In this document: piece after piece, positions 43,373 through 56,194 of the stretch
Numbering within the stretch: the first letter of the stretch is position 1
Layout: the number at the start of each line of letters is the position of its first letter
Assembly (NCBI GenBank): GCA_022605425.2
Contig: CM061254.1
Span: 620,001 to 684,000, forward strand
DNA: 64,000 nucleotides
Origin: Hamiltosporidium tvaerminnensis
Taxonomy: Eukaryota; Microsporidia; Dubosqiidae
Direction of reading: 5' to 3'
Translations under genes and position numbers: made by a program
Notes under the pieces: model-generated
Databases searched by the model: none
The model's input: the letters and a program-made list of their open reading frames with translations, nothing else
What the model was told of the DNA's origin: nothing

Positions 43373-43395
43373 TTTTATTTATTCTTTATTTATTT
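43373..43395. repeat. Right direct repeat flanking truncated retroelement
   Basis: Exact second copy of the 23-base word at 42802-42824, starting two bases after the end of the element. Confidence 0.4.
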
Positions 43396-43914
43396 ATTTA
43401 TTACTTATTATTTATTTATTTTTAGAAATGTTTACTGTTTCTATTATATTACCGTTTTTAATATTTTTTTGCGGTATTTTTTTAAGTTTTTCATGATTAA
43501 TGTTTTAATGAAAAAATTTAGTTTTAATATTGTATACCATTAATTTTTATATTCAAATTATATTTTTGTTTGCTTTGATATATCTACACATGGATTTATA
43601 ATGAAATGGTTTGAGGTTATTTCCAATATTCTTGAGTAGATATAAGTCATGTATTTAAAGATAAATTTAGAGTATTTCTGGTTGAAGGATTTTTGAAATA
43701 AGCATATGAGATTAGAAAAGTCTCAGAATGGAAACATATATAAAAATCATGGTATTTTACTAAATATATTTCTTTTAAAGTGAAATTTAAAAAGTATTGT
43801 TTCAATTAAATTGCATTTAGTTTGAATATTTGCTTTAAATAGTTAAAATCATGAAATTGAGGTAGGAAGACTTTTTTTTAAAGTTCGTATTTTTATGATT
43901 GTAGAAATTTACTT

Positions 43915-44165
43915 AAATATTAAACTTGAACGTAGGCATTACAAAATATCATTATATGTATCAAAGAAAAATATAAATATCTATAGAAAGTAGAGGAATA
44001 CATATATAAAATTTTACATAAAATCAAATTGTAATCATGACTTTTTTGGACGAAAAATACTCAGTTCAAAACCAAATGCGAAGCAAAATCTGAAAAAAAG
44101 AGATGAAGATTATGTGATAAGACAAACCTGAATAACAAGAAAACCCTATATTATTAAGATACGAA
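43915..44165 (+). mobile_element. Old relic of the REL-type retroelement tail
   Basis: Aligns with about 27525-27770. Landmarks are ACAAAATATCATTATATG (ACAAAATACCATAAATCT in the intact copy), GTAGAGGAATACAT (GTAGAGGCATACAT) and CAAATGCGAAGCAAAATCTG (TAAATGCCGAAGAGAGCTGG). Divergence is high, so it is far older than the copy 550 bases upstream. Confidence 0.65.
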
Positions 44166-47100
44166 AATACCATCAAAAAAAAATCTTTAAGTAAACTCCA
44201 TATAATTCCAACCTTGTGCTTTAGATGGATTGACTTTAATAATATCCTAAATCGAAAATAGACAGATTTTTGACTATAAAATACACTTTAATTATAACAA
44301 AGCAAAGGTAGAATAAAGAAGCATATCCCTGAAGAGGATAACATAGTTAAATAGGTATCAAATTCATATATATACTGCAGACTTTAGATTATTCTACTGA
44401 AATTAACTTATTTTGAATTTAAATATTACGATTGTAACTCACTTAACGATATCACATAAAACTTACATCCGAAGCTTTTCAGTTACAAAAATTGAGAGCC
44501 TATTGAAGACAGTGTGGCTACTCCATCGTTAATATAAAACCCAGAAGCGCGCTTTTCTACAAAATTTTTGTTCTTTTTTGTCAAGATAAACATATTTCTG
44601 GAATTTTTGGAGCATTTTGAGCACAAGAGAATTTTAGGTATGAAGTATCTCGCCATTTTATATCAGATATATCAAACAGGCAAGTAATTTTTTAAAGTAT
44701 GGTATACTACTTCATCCTCTTGCATTGCAAAAGTATGCATATAAATAGGATTCACACAATGGTAACTAATTATGTTTAGGTCACTAAATTTTTAATTTTC
44801 TTACGAGGCTATCTGTATTTCTTTCAAAAAGTCTTGGGAGTTTATATGATATGTACCTAAAAAAGATAAAAAAACGATTTCCTTCTCAATTTAGACTTAC
44901 AACAGACATTAATTTAAGAAAAAATTTTACACATTGAGCAAATATTTTGCCTTTTTGCATAAATTATTAGGATAGACACCTTGATTTTTCGTGTATATTT
45001 TTAAATTTCACTGTTACGGTGAATGAATTACTTCTTTTTTTGTTTTAAAAACATGACTTACAAAAAGATTTGTCATTTGTCATCTGTCATACGACTGCTA
45101 ATATAGTTAGTTCGAATTTTTTTTCGCTTTTTATTTTTTAAACTAAAACTTAAGCCTAATTTGCACCATTTATACCTCCAAATCACTTTGAAGATGTAGT
45201 TCTGTATTAAAATCTAGTTGAATTAAAAAAATTTTGCTATTTTATAGATTTTTCATATTTTCAAAAATTCCCATAGAACTATTTAAGATTTAATATTTTT
45301 TTTGTTTCCTCGAAAAATTCAAAAAACCAATTTATAGAACAAATTTGTCTAATTATTTCACGTAAGATGGTTTTCATTGCAATTATTATTAGTACTAAGC
45401 TGCTTAAATAATATTTAATAATTTAAAATTTTCAAATTTAGATGAAAAAAAACAAATATTCGGCAATAAAGAGGGAGAAGTAAAATACGAAGCCAAACAT
45501 GAATCAATAAAAATTTAAAAGTCTAATTAAAAGTGATAGTTTCTAATTCATTACTACTATTGGGCATATGAAAGTGTAATTATATTAATCTAAACATATT
45601 ACATTAAAAATAATTTGTTTTTAGACATATGCTCTCACGAATTTCCATGATTGTGATTGGGTTATTATTTTGTCAGAAATTTTCAGAAATTAATCTAAAA
45701 CTTAATTCTAAAGTTCTAAACTTAAAAGATCACTAAAACTACAGAAAAATCTCAACTTCATAAAACTCTATATTAATGTAATCCATTCATTTATCAATCA
45801 AAATACTTGATTTGGATAACTCTGGTAATTATATGAGGTTTCACGAGGAAACCTAATATCATTGGGCTTGCATCTGTATCAAGGTACCTTAGAATTTCCG
45901 TAAGAAATAATCTTGTAAGTTAATCGTAAAGATAGAGACTAAGAAGTCGAATAGACTTGTATAAATCCTAAATAAGAGAGGGGAAACGACTACTTTATAA
46001 AGCATCTGCTTGAAATTAGTATTAGCGGATGTAGAAATAATTTTTTAGATATTAGTTGGAATATATACTGCACGATACAATGTAAAGATCTCCTATAACT
46101 ATGAATTTCAACAGATCAGAAGAAACAAATGGAAAATAAGACTGTCTCAAAAATCATACATTGTTTGAATTTAAAATATGACTTATGAATCATAAATGTA
46201 GGAATTATAGGACGAAATGATTGAAGCTGTAGATATGGAAATGGTTTGTCACATTATAACTGGCAGAGGAAAAAGAAAAAATGGCTTAGGACACAGGGCC
46301 TTGGCTCGCAACAGAATATGTTTTAATTCATTTTTCCTTCACAAGAATTAAGCTAAAAAAGAACCAAAATAAGTAACTAGGCATTATAAAACCATGGTGT
46401 TTAAAAAAGATTTTGCCTTTTCTGATTAGTTTATGATGATAACGTTTTTTGGAGCATTAAATAGAATGATTTTTTTTCAAAACATGTGAATCGGAAATTT
46501 TGATAAGTTTAAATAAAGCCCTAAAAATATACAGACTGTCTAAAATATATTTCTTTAAAATTAATCAGATACTAGAATCATACTGATATAAGCTTTATTT
46601 TTTTGTATATAAACAGGGAAATTAATAACTCAAAGTATTTTTTTATTATGTTCACATAATCATTTTAGCATATTTATCAAGATTTAAATTTTTGAGTCGC
46701 CATTTGATACAAATAAAATATCATTTCCGATGCTTAATGGATCAAATTAAAGAACAAATTTCAGTTGGATTGAAAATAAAATAGCAAGAAATTAAAAATC
46801 TATAGATTTAAAACTTCCATCAATCTTTGTATTTTATCATTTTTTAAATTTTAAAGCAAAACAAAACATATTGATTTAAGTTCCATGTTGCTATTTATAG
46901 ACAATATGTTGAAATAAACATGACATAATTATTTTTTAATCGACTGCATATCAAATAGAGTACTCCTATATCTCCTTAACAACATTGAAACAATTTAGTT
47001 CTGAATGCATAGATAATTAAATCGATAGACTGAGTTGGTGCGAAAAATCGATATATTATCTCTGATTAGAATATTTAGCTCTTTATTCGAATTTATAAAT

Positions 47101-48844
47101 CTTAAATAAAAACGCGTTTAAAACTACATAGTTCTTTATAATAGAATATTTAGCAAGATCTTCGAAATTTTTTATGGTTTCCTGAGAAAACTATATCAAA
47201 ACTTCTTTTTTTTTATCATTATACTGTTTCGTATTTGTTCTACCCGGAACTGCCACTTTCTTTTGTTCTTTGGGCCCTAATGCTGCATTATATCAAACCC
47301 GCTTTCGAATTAGGATGCAACTGGTTTTGATCTTGTCTTACAGAAATCTCTTAGCAGTTGATCCAGAAAAGACTTTAGTGATTTCAAGTGAAATGGTCGT
47401 TTTTGTTATTTGTTTTTTGCAAAGTTAAAATTTATAGCGAATATTTTCATTCCTCGAGAAAAAATTATATTCTGTAATCGTGTTATTTATAGAGAAAAAA
47501 TCGCTTGAAACGTATTGGCCTGTTCGTTATGCGCCGCCTATTTAATCGGCGTTTTTACAACGGCATTAGGCTTTGATACCTTGCTCTTTCTTTTTTCTTA
47601 AATTGTTTTTGTTGGGAATGCCAGCCAAATATTCCGTGTTAAATACCAACAAATGTTGTTGTTTTTCAAGCATTAATCTATTGCTATTGTTATACAAATT
47701 GAATTATATTTAAATGATTTGGGTTCTTTTTATTGTAGCTACCAATTACTCTCATACATTTTAATTTTCAGTTAAATTACATTTAATTCTTAATATTTTA
47801 TCCATCTATTTGATTCTAATATGATATCAAATATCATGCATCTAATGGCTTTGGGATTTCTGAATGCTGGTTATCAACTTTTGATATAAATTGTGAGTAA
47901 ATCTGGTAAAACGGATTGTTTCTGTTTACTTGGGTTTTTAGATATAACACTTTCATAATAAGAATAAATAATATACGTATATCTCAAAGAATCGCTACAA
48001 AATAAATTGTCATGTAAAATTTGTTAGATATTGGAATTATTTAAAGAAGAAATCTTTTGTTTGCTTATCAATTAATTCATCTGTACACAAAATTTCCCTC
48101 TAATATATAATAATCGAAAGATTACGAACATTGATATACCTATAAAATTTTTATAAGTTAAGTTTGCATCTAATATATCTTTTTCCAGGATATTAGTTTT
48201 TAGCCCAAAAACTCGAATATTTAGTTGAATCGCTACCTTTTAAATTTGTCTGAACAGAATTTATCCTAAAATTATCATTAAACAATCAATACTCCTGCAT
48301 ATTTGTAAAATACATTTTGCCTATATTCAGAGTCACCCCAAAAAGCCTAAATTTCGTTCTTATTGTTATCTTGCATATATGTCTATAGAATTTTACCAAG
48401 AATTTTATCTTTATATTTGCTTTTAGGATTTATATTGGTCAAAAACATTGGTTAAAGTTCGCCAAAGAATCTAATTTAAAATCATATAGGTTTCTCAATT
48501 TTGCGATTTTATGCTCTGTAAAATTCTCCATCGTGTAAAACTTGATGCATTACAGCGAAAAAACACCTTCAATCATATCAAAACATTAGAACTTGTTCGT
48601 AATATTAATGTTGTCGTGTTTGGAATAGTTTTCACTGACTTAAATCTTTGTTTTTTTTAAATTATTATGTCACAATGATCAATATCACAATCATCTTCTT
48701 TATTAAATAACTATATAACTCCTTATTCTTCTCGCTGTAAAAAAACTTATTTCACCTTCCAAGTTAATTACTTCACAATTTTCGTAAAATTAATAATCTT
48801 CCATCCTACCGGCACAGGATCGTAAAACCCATAAACGAAAGTTT
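44166..48844. other. Gene-free region with unassigned decayed coding-like DNA
   Basis: No intact gene. Patches of raised GC content at about 45840-46330 and 47230-47620 look like decayed transposon coding DNA, and 47400-47220 on the minus strand has a faint polymerase-like flavour, but no motif is secure. Confidence 0.4.
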
Positions 48845-49310
48845 TTGCTGCAAAAATGTAAAAATTGTATCCTTTCTAATGTATATATGAAGACATCAAC
48901 CCAAATTAAGCATCGATATGCAAAATGGCAAATCATGCTTTCACTGTACCAGAAGAAGGAATTGAGAAAAATATTAAATAAAGCAATATTTGTCAAAGCG
49001 GATTACAAAGGGTTCATGCAGGATTTAATTGACTCTATTCAAATTAAATCCAATTTAATTATATGTGTTTTGATTTACCTTTCAGGTTTGGAAGCTAATT
49101 ATGAAAATAAAATCGACTTTTAATATTCCGATTAATATACGACTAAAATAATCTTTAGTTGTATAGCGTATACAAAAAGACGATAATTAACAAATTTTGT
49201 TTAATCATTTATTTCAAAATTTAAAAAAGTAATACCGACGGAACCGTATCTCAAAGAAATAAATTCAATAATTATATTTTAATTTCTAAAGAAAAACTTT
49301 CCCAGGATAT
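48845..49310 (+). pseudogene. Possible cyclin-like (PCL/Pho80-type) pseudogene
   Basis: The frame 48888-49123 has an ATG (MKTSTQIKHRYAKWQ) and stays open for 78 codons, with LIDSIQIKSNLIICVLIYLS resembling the start of a cyclin box. After a one-base shift the sequence continues STFNIPINIRLK, SLVV, RIQKDDN and VIPTEPYLKEINSI, in the order expected of the middle of a Pho80/PCL cyclin box (the HRLLLTS, AxKxxDD and ExNxLE regions). Several stops and shifts interrupt it. If right, this is a dead cyclin gene; the similarity is by eye and could be coincidental. Introns could also explain some breaks. Confidence 0.35.
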
Positions 49311-49499
49311 ATATTTTAAAGAAATAAGATACTTCAACGAAGAATATTTATATAAGCTCACACTAGCTATTCTACTTTTCGTGTATATATATTCAATCTA
49401 TAGATCTATGAACCTATATTAAACTTATAATATTTTCGTAACTTACGAGACTATTTTTTAAATATATTAAAGATGAACAAGATATAGTGACAATATAAT

Positions 49500-49900
49500 G
49501 CGGATTTGCTATCAAATAAGTTTATGAATAACTGGGATTGCTTAAAATAAGCCAAAAAATATCAACTCAAAAACCAGACTTCCTTTGGTTAAAAATACAA
49601 ATAATATATCTTGTGTAAAAAAAGCTTATTAAAAGACCAAAAATATATCTAAAGTAAGAAGTCTTATAAAGGCTTAACTTAAAAAATTATTCCAATAATT
49701 TACAAAAGCACCTTCTTTCAGCATTATAATGGGTAGTAAAAATGAACTTATAGGTGTTAATGGCTTTTTTAGGCAGCCAAAGTTTTGAAATATAACTCCT
49801 TTTGATAAAATCTGCTTTATCTTACTCATAATAGAAATATATTCTAGTGAAAAAAAATGTATACTACAATCATGCCATTAAACCACAAGAAAATTTTGTC
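49500..49900 (+). mobile_element. Old relic of the REL-type element (thumb to zinc finger)
   Basis: Aligns with about 26725-27125 over some 400 bases. Matching landmarks include ATCAACTC near 49560, TCTTGTGTAAAAAAAGCTTA for CTTGCACTAATAAAAGGCTT, GTAAAAATGAACTTATAGGT for GGAAAAATGAGCTTGTAAGT, and ATCTGCTTTATCTTACTCAT for TTCTGCTATATCCAGGATAG. Stops are frequent. Confidence 0.75.
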
Positions 49901-51404
49901 CCTATATGTAAATTATTTTACGGGCATGAATACAAATTAAAACATATGCTTTGATGTAATGTGCTTTTTCATAATTTTTACTCATTTCTTCTAATTAGAC
50001 AAAAATTGAATATTATAAAATAATAAGGCGTACACAGGTGGTAGATTATTTTAAATTTGTATGTGGAATAAAATCCCCGCTTCATTTCAAACTGATTTCT
50101 GAATTTTAGACAAGTCTTCTGTAAATATTTTATAGTCAAAATATAATATACTTTTTAGATAATAAAGATTTCTTTTGAATTAACAGTAAATAGTAATTAA
50201 TAACCATAAATAAATTACGATTTCGTGGCTGCTGATTAAGTCTTATTAAATTCATAGTCACATAATAATCCTTTTTAGACAATTTGCAATATTTGAATTA
50301 TCGATACTTCTACGTTATACTTTAATGAGCGTAATATAGAAATCATAAAACGAATTAATATAAAATCTCGTACTTTTCAAAGATCAGGGCTTCGATATCA
50401 TTGAATGAATTGATTACTAGGCACAATAATGAAGGAAATTCCGCCAAAAAATGAATCACAGGTCAAAAAGAATTTTAACCACATAAATAAAATCATTCTA
50501 TCCATCATTATTATACGCGCTTATATTAAGAAATAATTTGAACAGAGATACCTAGATTTACGTCTTTCCAGAAATTTCTACGATTCGAAAATTAGGCAAC
50601 ATAAAAATGAAAGCGTTTATAAGATCGTTAATATTCTAATAAAATAAGGAATTCAATAAAATAAACCAACCACCACAAAAAAAAGAGATATAATTCAATA
50701 TTAAATAAATTTAACCAACAGTTGACCTTATTTTATCATAAGAAACATACAAAATGAAGCTATTACACATTAAAGGAACAATGTATGTAGCCAAAAGATA
50801 TTAAATTGAGAACAAATTCATATTCAAACTAAAACCCATTGCGGCTTTAGGACATATTATTTTTTTTTGTTAGAAATCAAGGTTTGAAAAACATATAAAT
50901 CAAAATATAGCTCTTTTATTTTCCGAGTTGATTTACCAACTTTTAGACAAACTCTGAAATCATTTTTAAGATAATTTGAATCTATTAACAAGTATATCAG
51001 TATATTATACTAACTAATATAGAAAAAAATGTTTTTTGGAAAAAAAAACAATGCTCTGATCAACCTTTTTAAATTGTAGAAAATTCATTACAAATATAAT
51101 ATGAATTTAATAACAAAGTAAAAACGACGTAAATTAACTTTAATAATGTTGGATTTTTATTCGTTTGATAATCGATTAGGCAGATAAACTGAAATTACAT
51201 CATAGAGGGTAATAATTGTAACAAATCAAGTTCATGTAAAAAACTCTGGCCTCCTTTTTTTGGAAATTAAAATATAAAATATTACAAGTACTACACTAAA
51301 TATATTTACATTTTTCAATTATCATAGATTATTACAATCTTGATAATTCCGATAATGTTTCTCCTATACTTTTTAAATGAAAAAGATACGAAGGATGCAA
51401 TATT
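49901..51404. other. Gene-free AT-rich region
   Basis: Nothing supportable was seen before the ORF at 51405. No CCC motif is evident directly upstream of that ORF. Confidence 0.45.
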
Positions 51405-52097
51405 ATGAATAAAAAAATACTCTGGATTTCATTTTCACTATTGACACTAATTTTTGTATTAGGAATTTTTGGATTGGTTTCATATAAGTCGGCAAAAAAG
51501 GTTATTGAAAATTTTGAAGCAGATTTTAAAATAACTTCACAGTCAGAATATTTTAAAAATCTTGCATCAATGTTAGGCAAAAACAATATTGGTATGTTCG
51601 AGAAAAAAAAAGATGGTCTTACATTCAATGTTCTGAATATTTATGATAAAGATGATTCAGATAGCTTATTAGAAGCCTTAAAACAAAAAGATAAAGAGAA
51701 GTTCATACAACTTAAGGATAAATTGCAGTTTCTTAATCAAGGCAACTCGATTCGTATTGAAAAGTTTTATACGTTTGAAGATCTGGGATCTTTAGCTAAA
51801 ATTGGGCTTTTCTTCACGAAAACTAATACACTTGAATCAGTAAGAAAACTAGCTTTGTTTATCAAGGCTAGATTAGATATTCATCAGAATGAAAACGGAG
51901 CCGATGATGTCTTCATAAATACTATCTCCCAGAGTGTTGTTGAAACCTATTGCGTACATTTTAAAAATGAAAGTGTAATATCTTTAGGTGAATTACAAAC
52001 CTTTACACTTATATACGCAGAGGGAAACATTAAGGGTTCGTTGACAGACTATATTGCTTATATTATTGAAAAATCACGAAAGAAGGAAAGTGAATAA
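51405..52097 (+). CDS. Membrane-anchored or secreted protein of unknown function (230 aa)
   Basis: An ATG-started frame with a classical N-terminal pattern: basic MNKK, then about 21 hydrophobic residues (ILWISFSLLTLIFVLGIFGL) to residue 25. This fits a signal anchor or uncleaved signal peptide with a 200-residue domain outside the cytosol. The rest is charged and mostly helical, with Lys/Glu/Asp-rich segments and a single visible cysteine (YCVHF). Codon use and length make it a likely real gene despite the absence of a recognisable family. Microsporidia secrete many lineage-specific proteins of this kind. A minus-strand ORF overlapping its start is a shadow. Confidence 0.75.
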   Translation: MNKKILWISFSLLTLIFVLGIFGLVSYKSAKKVIENFEADFKITSQSEYFKNLASMLGKNNIGMFEKKKDGLTFNVLNIYDKDDSDSLLEALKQKDKEKFIQLKDKLQFLNQGNSIRIEKFYTFEDLGSLAKIGLFFTKTNTLESVRKLALFIKARLDIHQNENGADDVFINTISQSVVETYCVHFKNESVISLGELQTFTLIYAEGNIKGSLTDYIAYIIEKSRKKESE

Positions 52098-53620
52098 AAA
52101 GAAAACGATCAGACGTTAAGAGAATGTCAATATTATAGATTAAAAGTTCCATGTTCGTTTATTCTTAATTTTATGTTATTTGCCATTTTTAACTTTTAAA
52201 TATTTCGAAAATTTAGAAAATTAATTTTTTTAAATTGTAGATTAAACTTAGTTATAATTTTTAGGGACCTTAAAACCACTCTAACATTTTTGTGACTCTT
52301 TCTGTTACCGCATATATTTTTAAATTTTCTTTAATATATTCTCCTCACAAAATAAATTAATGTTAAAATTTTTAAGGATCTGTGTTAGTATTAGGTTAAA
52401 TTTTTTTTGTCGATGAAATATAATTCAAGTGGATTTTTTGTAAATTAAGGAACTTTCTCTTTATAGACACCTTTTTCTTTTTGACTGGCTCTAAGCAGTA
52501 TGTTTTTCTATTTTAGGACACTTTATCAGCAGACACAAACCCATTAAATTGTCTTTTGAAACCAAAAACCAAATTTACCCGTCTGAATTAAGATTTATTT
52601 AAGCAATGGAAATCCGTATTTGTCACGACATCATAAATTTCCTAAGTCTAAAGGAACCCTATTATTCCGTAAAAACTTTTCAAAGCTATTATACCTTTAT
52701 TATTCCAAAAGCCCCTTTATCTCCAAACCCTATTGTTTTAATCTTTTTTCAATTTTCCTATAGATACCTAGATATTATATATCTATCCGATTCCGTATTA
52801 GTATTTTTTTAATATTTGTTTGTATAAATATAATTATGGTGAGGTTCGTATGAACATAATATCAATAAATTTTCTTTCCACTTCTTCTTATTCCGGTTTT
52901 CGAATTTTTGTTATTGTAAATGTTTGTAAACTAAAAATGTTTTTAAACTTATTACAATGGGACAAAACAACATAATACAGTATAAAAATTATTTAAAGTT
53001 TTATTTCCATTTTTTCTTTTTGCATATATGCAAAGTTAAGTGTATAGTAACTACAATCCAAGTTTGTAAGTTCAAGAAAGAAAGTCCTGACAAATTATTT
53101 AAAGCCGCATAATATACCTGATTCTGTATATCTTAAAAGCTGACCAATTAAACCGAATAATTTTACTAGATTCATTATATATTTGACACACATAAAAAAA
53201 TTTATAAAGCAGTAAGATATCTTACAAGAATTCATAATATAATAAAATATTTATTGAATTTTCTTTTTTTAAATTTATTTTTACGATGGGAATATAATCC
53301 GATAACAGCCGATATTTAAAAATTACTTTTTTTGCATATTATTGACTTATCGGTGCATCAAAGTTATACATGAGACCTTTGCTATCCAAACTGCCGGGTG
53401 GCGTCGAACGCTCCAATCAGACCATAAAAACTGGTTTGCGATGAAATTGCACAAAAAAATGAAGAAGATAGATTGCGTATTCGAAACTGTTATAACAAAA
53501 TATAACAAAGCAAGATAATATACAACCGTTACCCCTATTTATGCTTTCTTTTGCCCCCCCCCCCGGATTTCCAGGATTCACTTTCTGGAAGTATAATGAA
53601 AGAAAACGAAACTGGTTTAT
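52098..53620. other. Intergenic; contains a poly(C) run
   Basis: AT-rich DNA without a credible gene. Around 53550-53565 there is a striking run of about 13 C residues in an otherwise AT-dominated sequence, and 53390-53420 is a short GC-rich island (GCCGGGTGGCGTCGAACG). Confidence 0.5.
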
Positions 53621-53622
53621 AA

Positions 53623-53829
53623 GTGCCATCGATTTGCGTAGGTTCAGGTACAATTTTTACAAAAAAATGTAGGGAAAACACAATTGAGCGAGTGATTGCC
53701 TCAGGTATGTATGAAGAATGTAAGGAAGCATTTAAACTTATATTGGCTAAAATAACTGGTGATTCAGAAAAAAATAGTAAGATTTCTCAGATTCTGCTTG
53801 GCATTCTTAAAATTATAGAGAAAGAATAA
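53623..53829 (+). other. Open frame without ATG; possible gene fragment
   Basis: A 68-codon frame with coding-like composition (KKCRENTIERVIASGMYEEC, then ITGDSEKNSKISQIL) but starting with GTG; the first ATG is at about 53707. It ends normally in TAA. It could be the C-terminal end of a decayed gene or chance. No family is recognised. Confidence 0.25.
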
Positions 53830-54599
53830 AAAAGACTTAAAATTCAAATAGCATCTCGACGCAGTTGCCTATTGAAGATGAAGTCTGGATAAAAAGCGAC
53901 TATGAGATGAATACAATAACGAAAAGAGCCTTTTTTTACTTCTAAAAAAATGATTCGGCTTTTAAAGTTACAGCTATTACATGGAATAACATATTCAGGT
54001 AAAAAACCATGCATGATAACTCAAGAAAATTTCATGCGCTTAATGAAATGTAGTTAATTTAACTAGTTTATTTTGCAATTTTAATACTGCCTTTTTAGAG
54101 TTCAAATGCTTAAAACATTTTTTTTATGCCGTCAAAAATTTTAAAGAATTATTTCGGGCAGTGGTCACCCAAAAACTTATATAAGCATTTTCTAAATTAA
54201 TTCATATTAGGTTTAAGAAAAATATACTTCCATTTTTCAAATATATTGGCTTCGGGTGCGCATGAAGAAAAACGGGGTTCTATACATTCATTAGAAGTAG
54301 CTCGCGGATATATACTAAATAACTAGGGTTTCATTGGACACGAGATATTTTATTAGTTCGTGTCTTTTAATATTATTCTGGGTTTAAAAACATTTTAATT
54401 CTTTTATAGGATTCCTTCTTCATCGTTAACCGTCATGTATTATTGCGAAATCCCACTTTCCGTTTATATTTAGTGTAGATTCCTCTGATGTAGTTCTCAT
54501 ATCTGAAATAACTGCTGTTTATTTTTAGTTTTATTTTTTTTACACATTTTTTTTTCGCTTCATGCTTGTTTTAAAGGAGGCTTTAGTCTTTGGAGCATC
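53830..54599. other. Intergenic, nothing assigned
   Basis: Mixed composition with no supported features. Confidence 0.4.
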
Positions 54600-54960
54600 T
54601 CGGTTCTGTTTATAACCGAATTGGTTCTTTTAAATGCTCTTAGGCATTTAGTCTGTCCGAAAATTCTATCTTCGATCAAAAATAATAGTTCAGCTGTCTT
54701 CTGCGCAAAAAACTTGATTTTTGTCTCTTCATTAATAAGGATTTGCGGTTTTTGGAGGTATTAATTGATTCATCTTTGGTACCAAAGCCTTGCACGAGCC
54801 CATAGTATTTCTCAGTACTGCAGCCAACCGGGCTCTTTCTAGCCAGTTAGTCTTTTTTCTGGATTTCTTAACGAGGTATTTTAAAAGGATTGTGTTAGCC
54901 TTACACACAGACCCTTGCCCGGAAGGCCAGTCCCTTTTAGTCGCCTCTTACTACAAGCCG
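54600..54960 (-). mobile_element. Possible N-terminal LINE fragment
   Basis: The minus strand stays open without ATG for about 67 codons (from about 54950 to 54740) and reads KRDWPSGQGS, KKTNWLERARLAAV and LRNTMGSCKAL. Nucleotide matches such as TGGCTAGAAAGAGC to TGGCTGGACAGAGC in the N-terminal part of the 24.2-kb element suggest another copy. A Ty3-type integrase tail is an alternative reading. Confidence 0.3.
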
Positions 54961-54989
54961 AAAATACTCTAAGCCAATTATGAGCGGAG

Positions 54990-55610
54990 CATGCTGAGGA
55001 ATCATTAAGAAATGCGCTGTGTATTATTTCACAATACTGTTCCGAGTCATCATAAAAGAGATTATCGCAATACCAAACTTATAAATAAGACCCAACAATG
55101 TAATAGCAAGCAGTACCGCCAATTATTTTCAGATTCAACTATTTGAATTGAATCTTGGGATGCATTCCTACTTCGAAAAGATAATTCGGTTTCAATTTTA
55201 TCCAAAACAAATATTTCGGATCTATTATTCAGACTTTGATTTCAGCGTTTATTCTAGTGTCCAGCCTTTACTTTCGCTATTTCGTTTTAAGAATTTCTTA
55301 ATGTGAAGTACTCCTAATTTGTCTTAATGACATAAACTTATATCTATTTACAAAGAGTATGTGAGGTATTGTATTATTTCGTTATTCTGTCTGCGATAGT
55401 CAAGGTAGAGCATTTCCTTACATTTATTAGCTAAATGATCTACTGTTTTACAAGATTTATTAAATGTTGGCCTATACCTTCGACACCCATAATACATTTC
55501 TATCCTGAATTAGCAGAACATTGTTTCGACACATGGCCTAATATTCCCTTTCTTCAGCCCTTTGTAAGATTAGGCAACACTTACATGTTCATTTTGTTTT
55601 ACATCAGTAA
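54990..55610 (-). mobile_element. Relic of REL-type element, zinc finger to endonuclease
   Basis: The reverse complement aligns continuously with about 26965-27560. Landmarks include GGGAATATTAGGCC and ACAATGTTCTGCTAATTCAG near 55520, TGTAAAACAGTAGATCATTT near 55440 (zinc finger), AAATAGATATAAGTTTATGT near 55335, AATAATAGATCCGAAATATT near 55220 (RPD motif), GAAGTAGGAATGCATCCCAA near 55160, and AGTATTGTGAAATAATAC near 55025. It has many indels but remains easily recognisable, so intermediate in age. Confidence 0.85.
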
Positions 55611-56190
55611 ACCTTGAATAGAGTTTTCGTTTTTATCTTTAGTTATATGGCTTTGCTAATTAAGCTTCATATAATGTTTTTTTAGTGACTTCTTAATCAA
55701 TTCTATATTTTAGTTGTATGAAGCTTCAAATTAGTGCAAGATGGTTATATTAGTATTTTACATTTCTAGAACGACTGCTCATCGAGTTGATGCTTCTTTA
55801 CTTTTTTTTTAAGACAATCCAAGAGTTGCAAAAGAATATTCCGCTTCGCAACAATACACGCTGTAGAGCTCTTCAAAGTTATGTTCTAGGAAGATACACA
55901 CGCGTTTTATATCATGGGCGTAATTAACTTCATTTTTCCACCAACACTACACGCACTGCATGCAAAAGAAACCGTATTATTATAAAATATTACAACAAAT
56001 AGTTTTGGAATAAGCCAATTCTTAAACAACTAGATACATTATCTTGCTTGCTATTTGATCTTACAAGGAAATCAATTATCCGTAAGCTAAAATCCGACAT
56101 GGAAACATGTTTTTTGACATAAAAACATAATATATAACCTATGCTGAATATTTAAATATTATTATAAAATGAAGGAAATATAAAATATTC
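55611..56190. other. Spacer between two decayed retroelements
   Basis: May continue the REL relic upstream (polymerase thumb) on the minus strand, but no firm alignment was seen. No gene. Confidence 0.4.
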
Positions 56191-56194
56191 GTTT

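Noticed and set aside
46190-46330. Faint RLRWLGH-like text near AAATGGCTTAGGACAC
   Set aside because: The surrounding sequence does not follow the RTE pattern seen at 56.2-56.95 kb, so one short match is not enough.
54740-54955. Minus-strand reading as a Ty3-type integrase tail (GQ, NW and NT spacing)
   Set aside because: Plausible by spacing, but the neighbouring REL relic and nucleotide matches to the LINE N-terminal region favour a LINE fragment; neither is secure.
54790-54972. 60-codon plus-strand ORF in a GC-richer patch
   Set aside because: It is antisense to a decayed element-like reading frame and matches no family; treated as a shadow.
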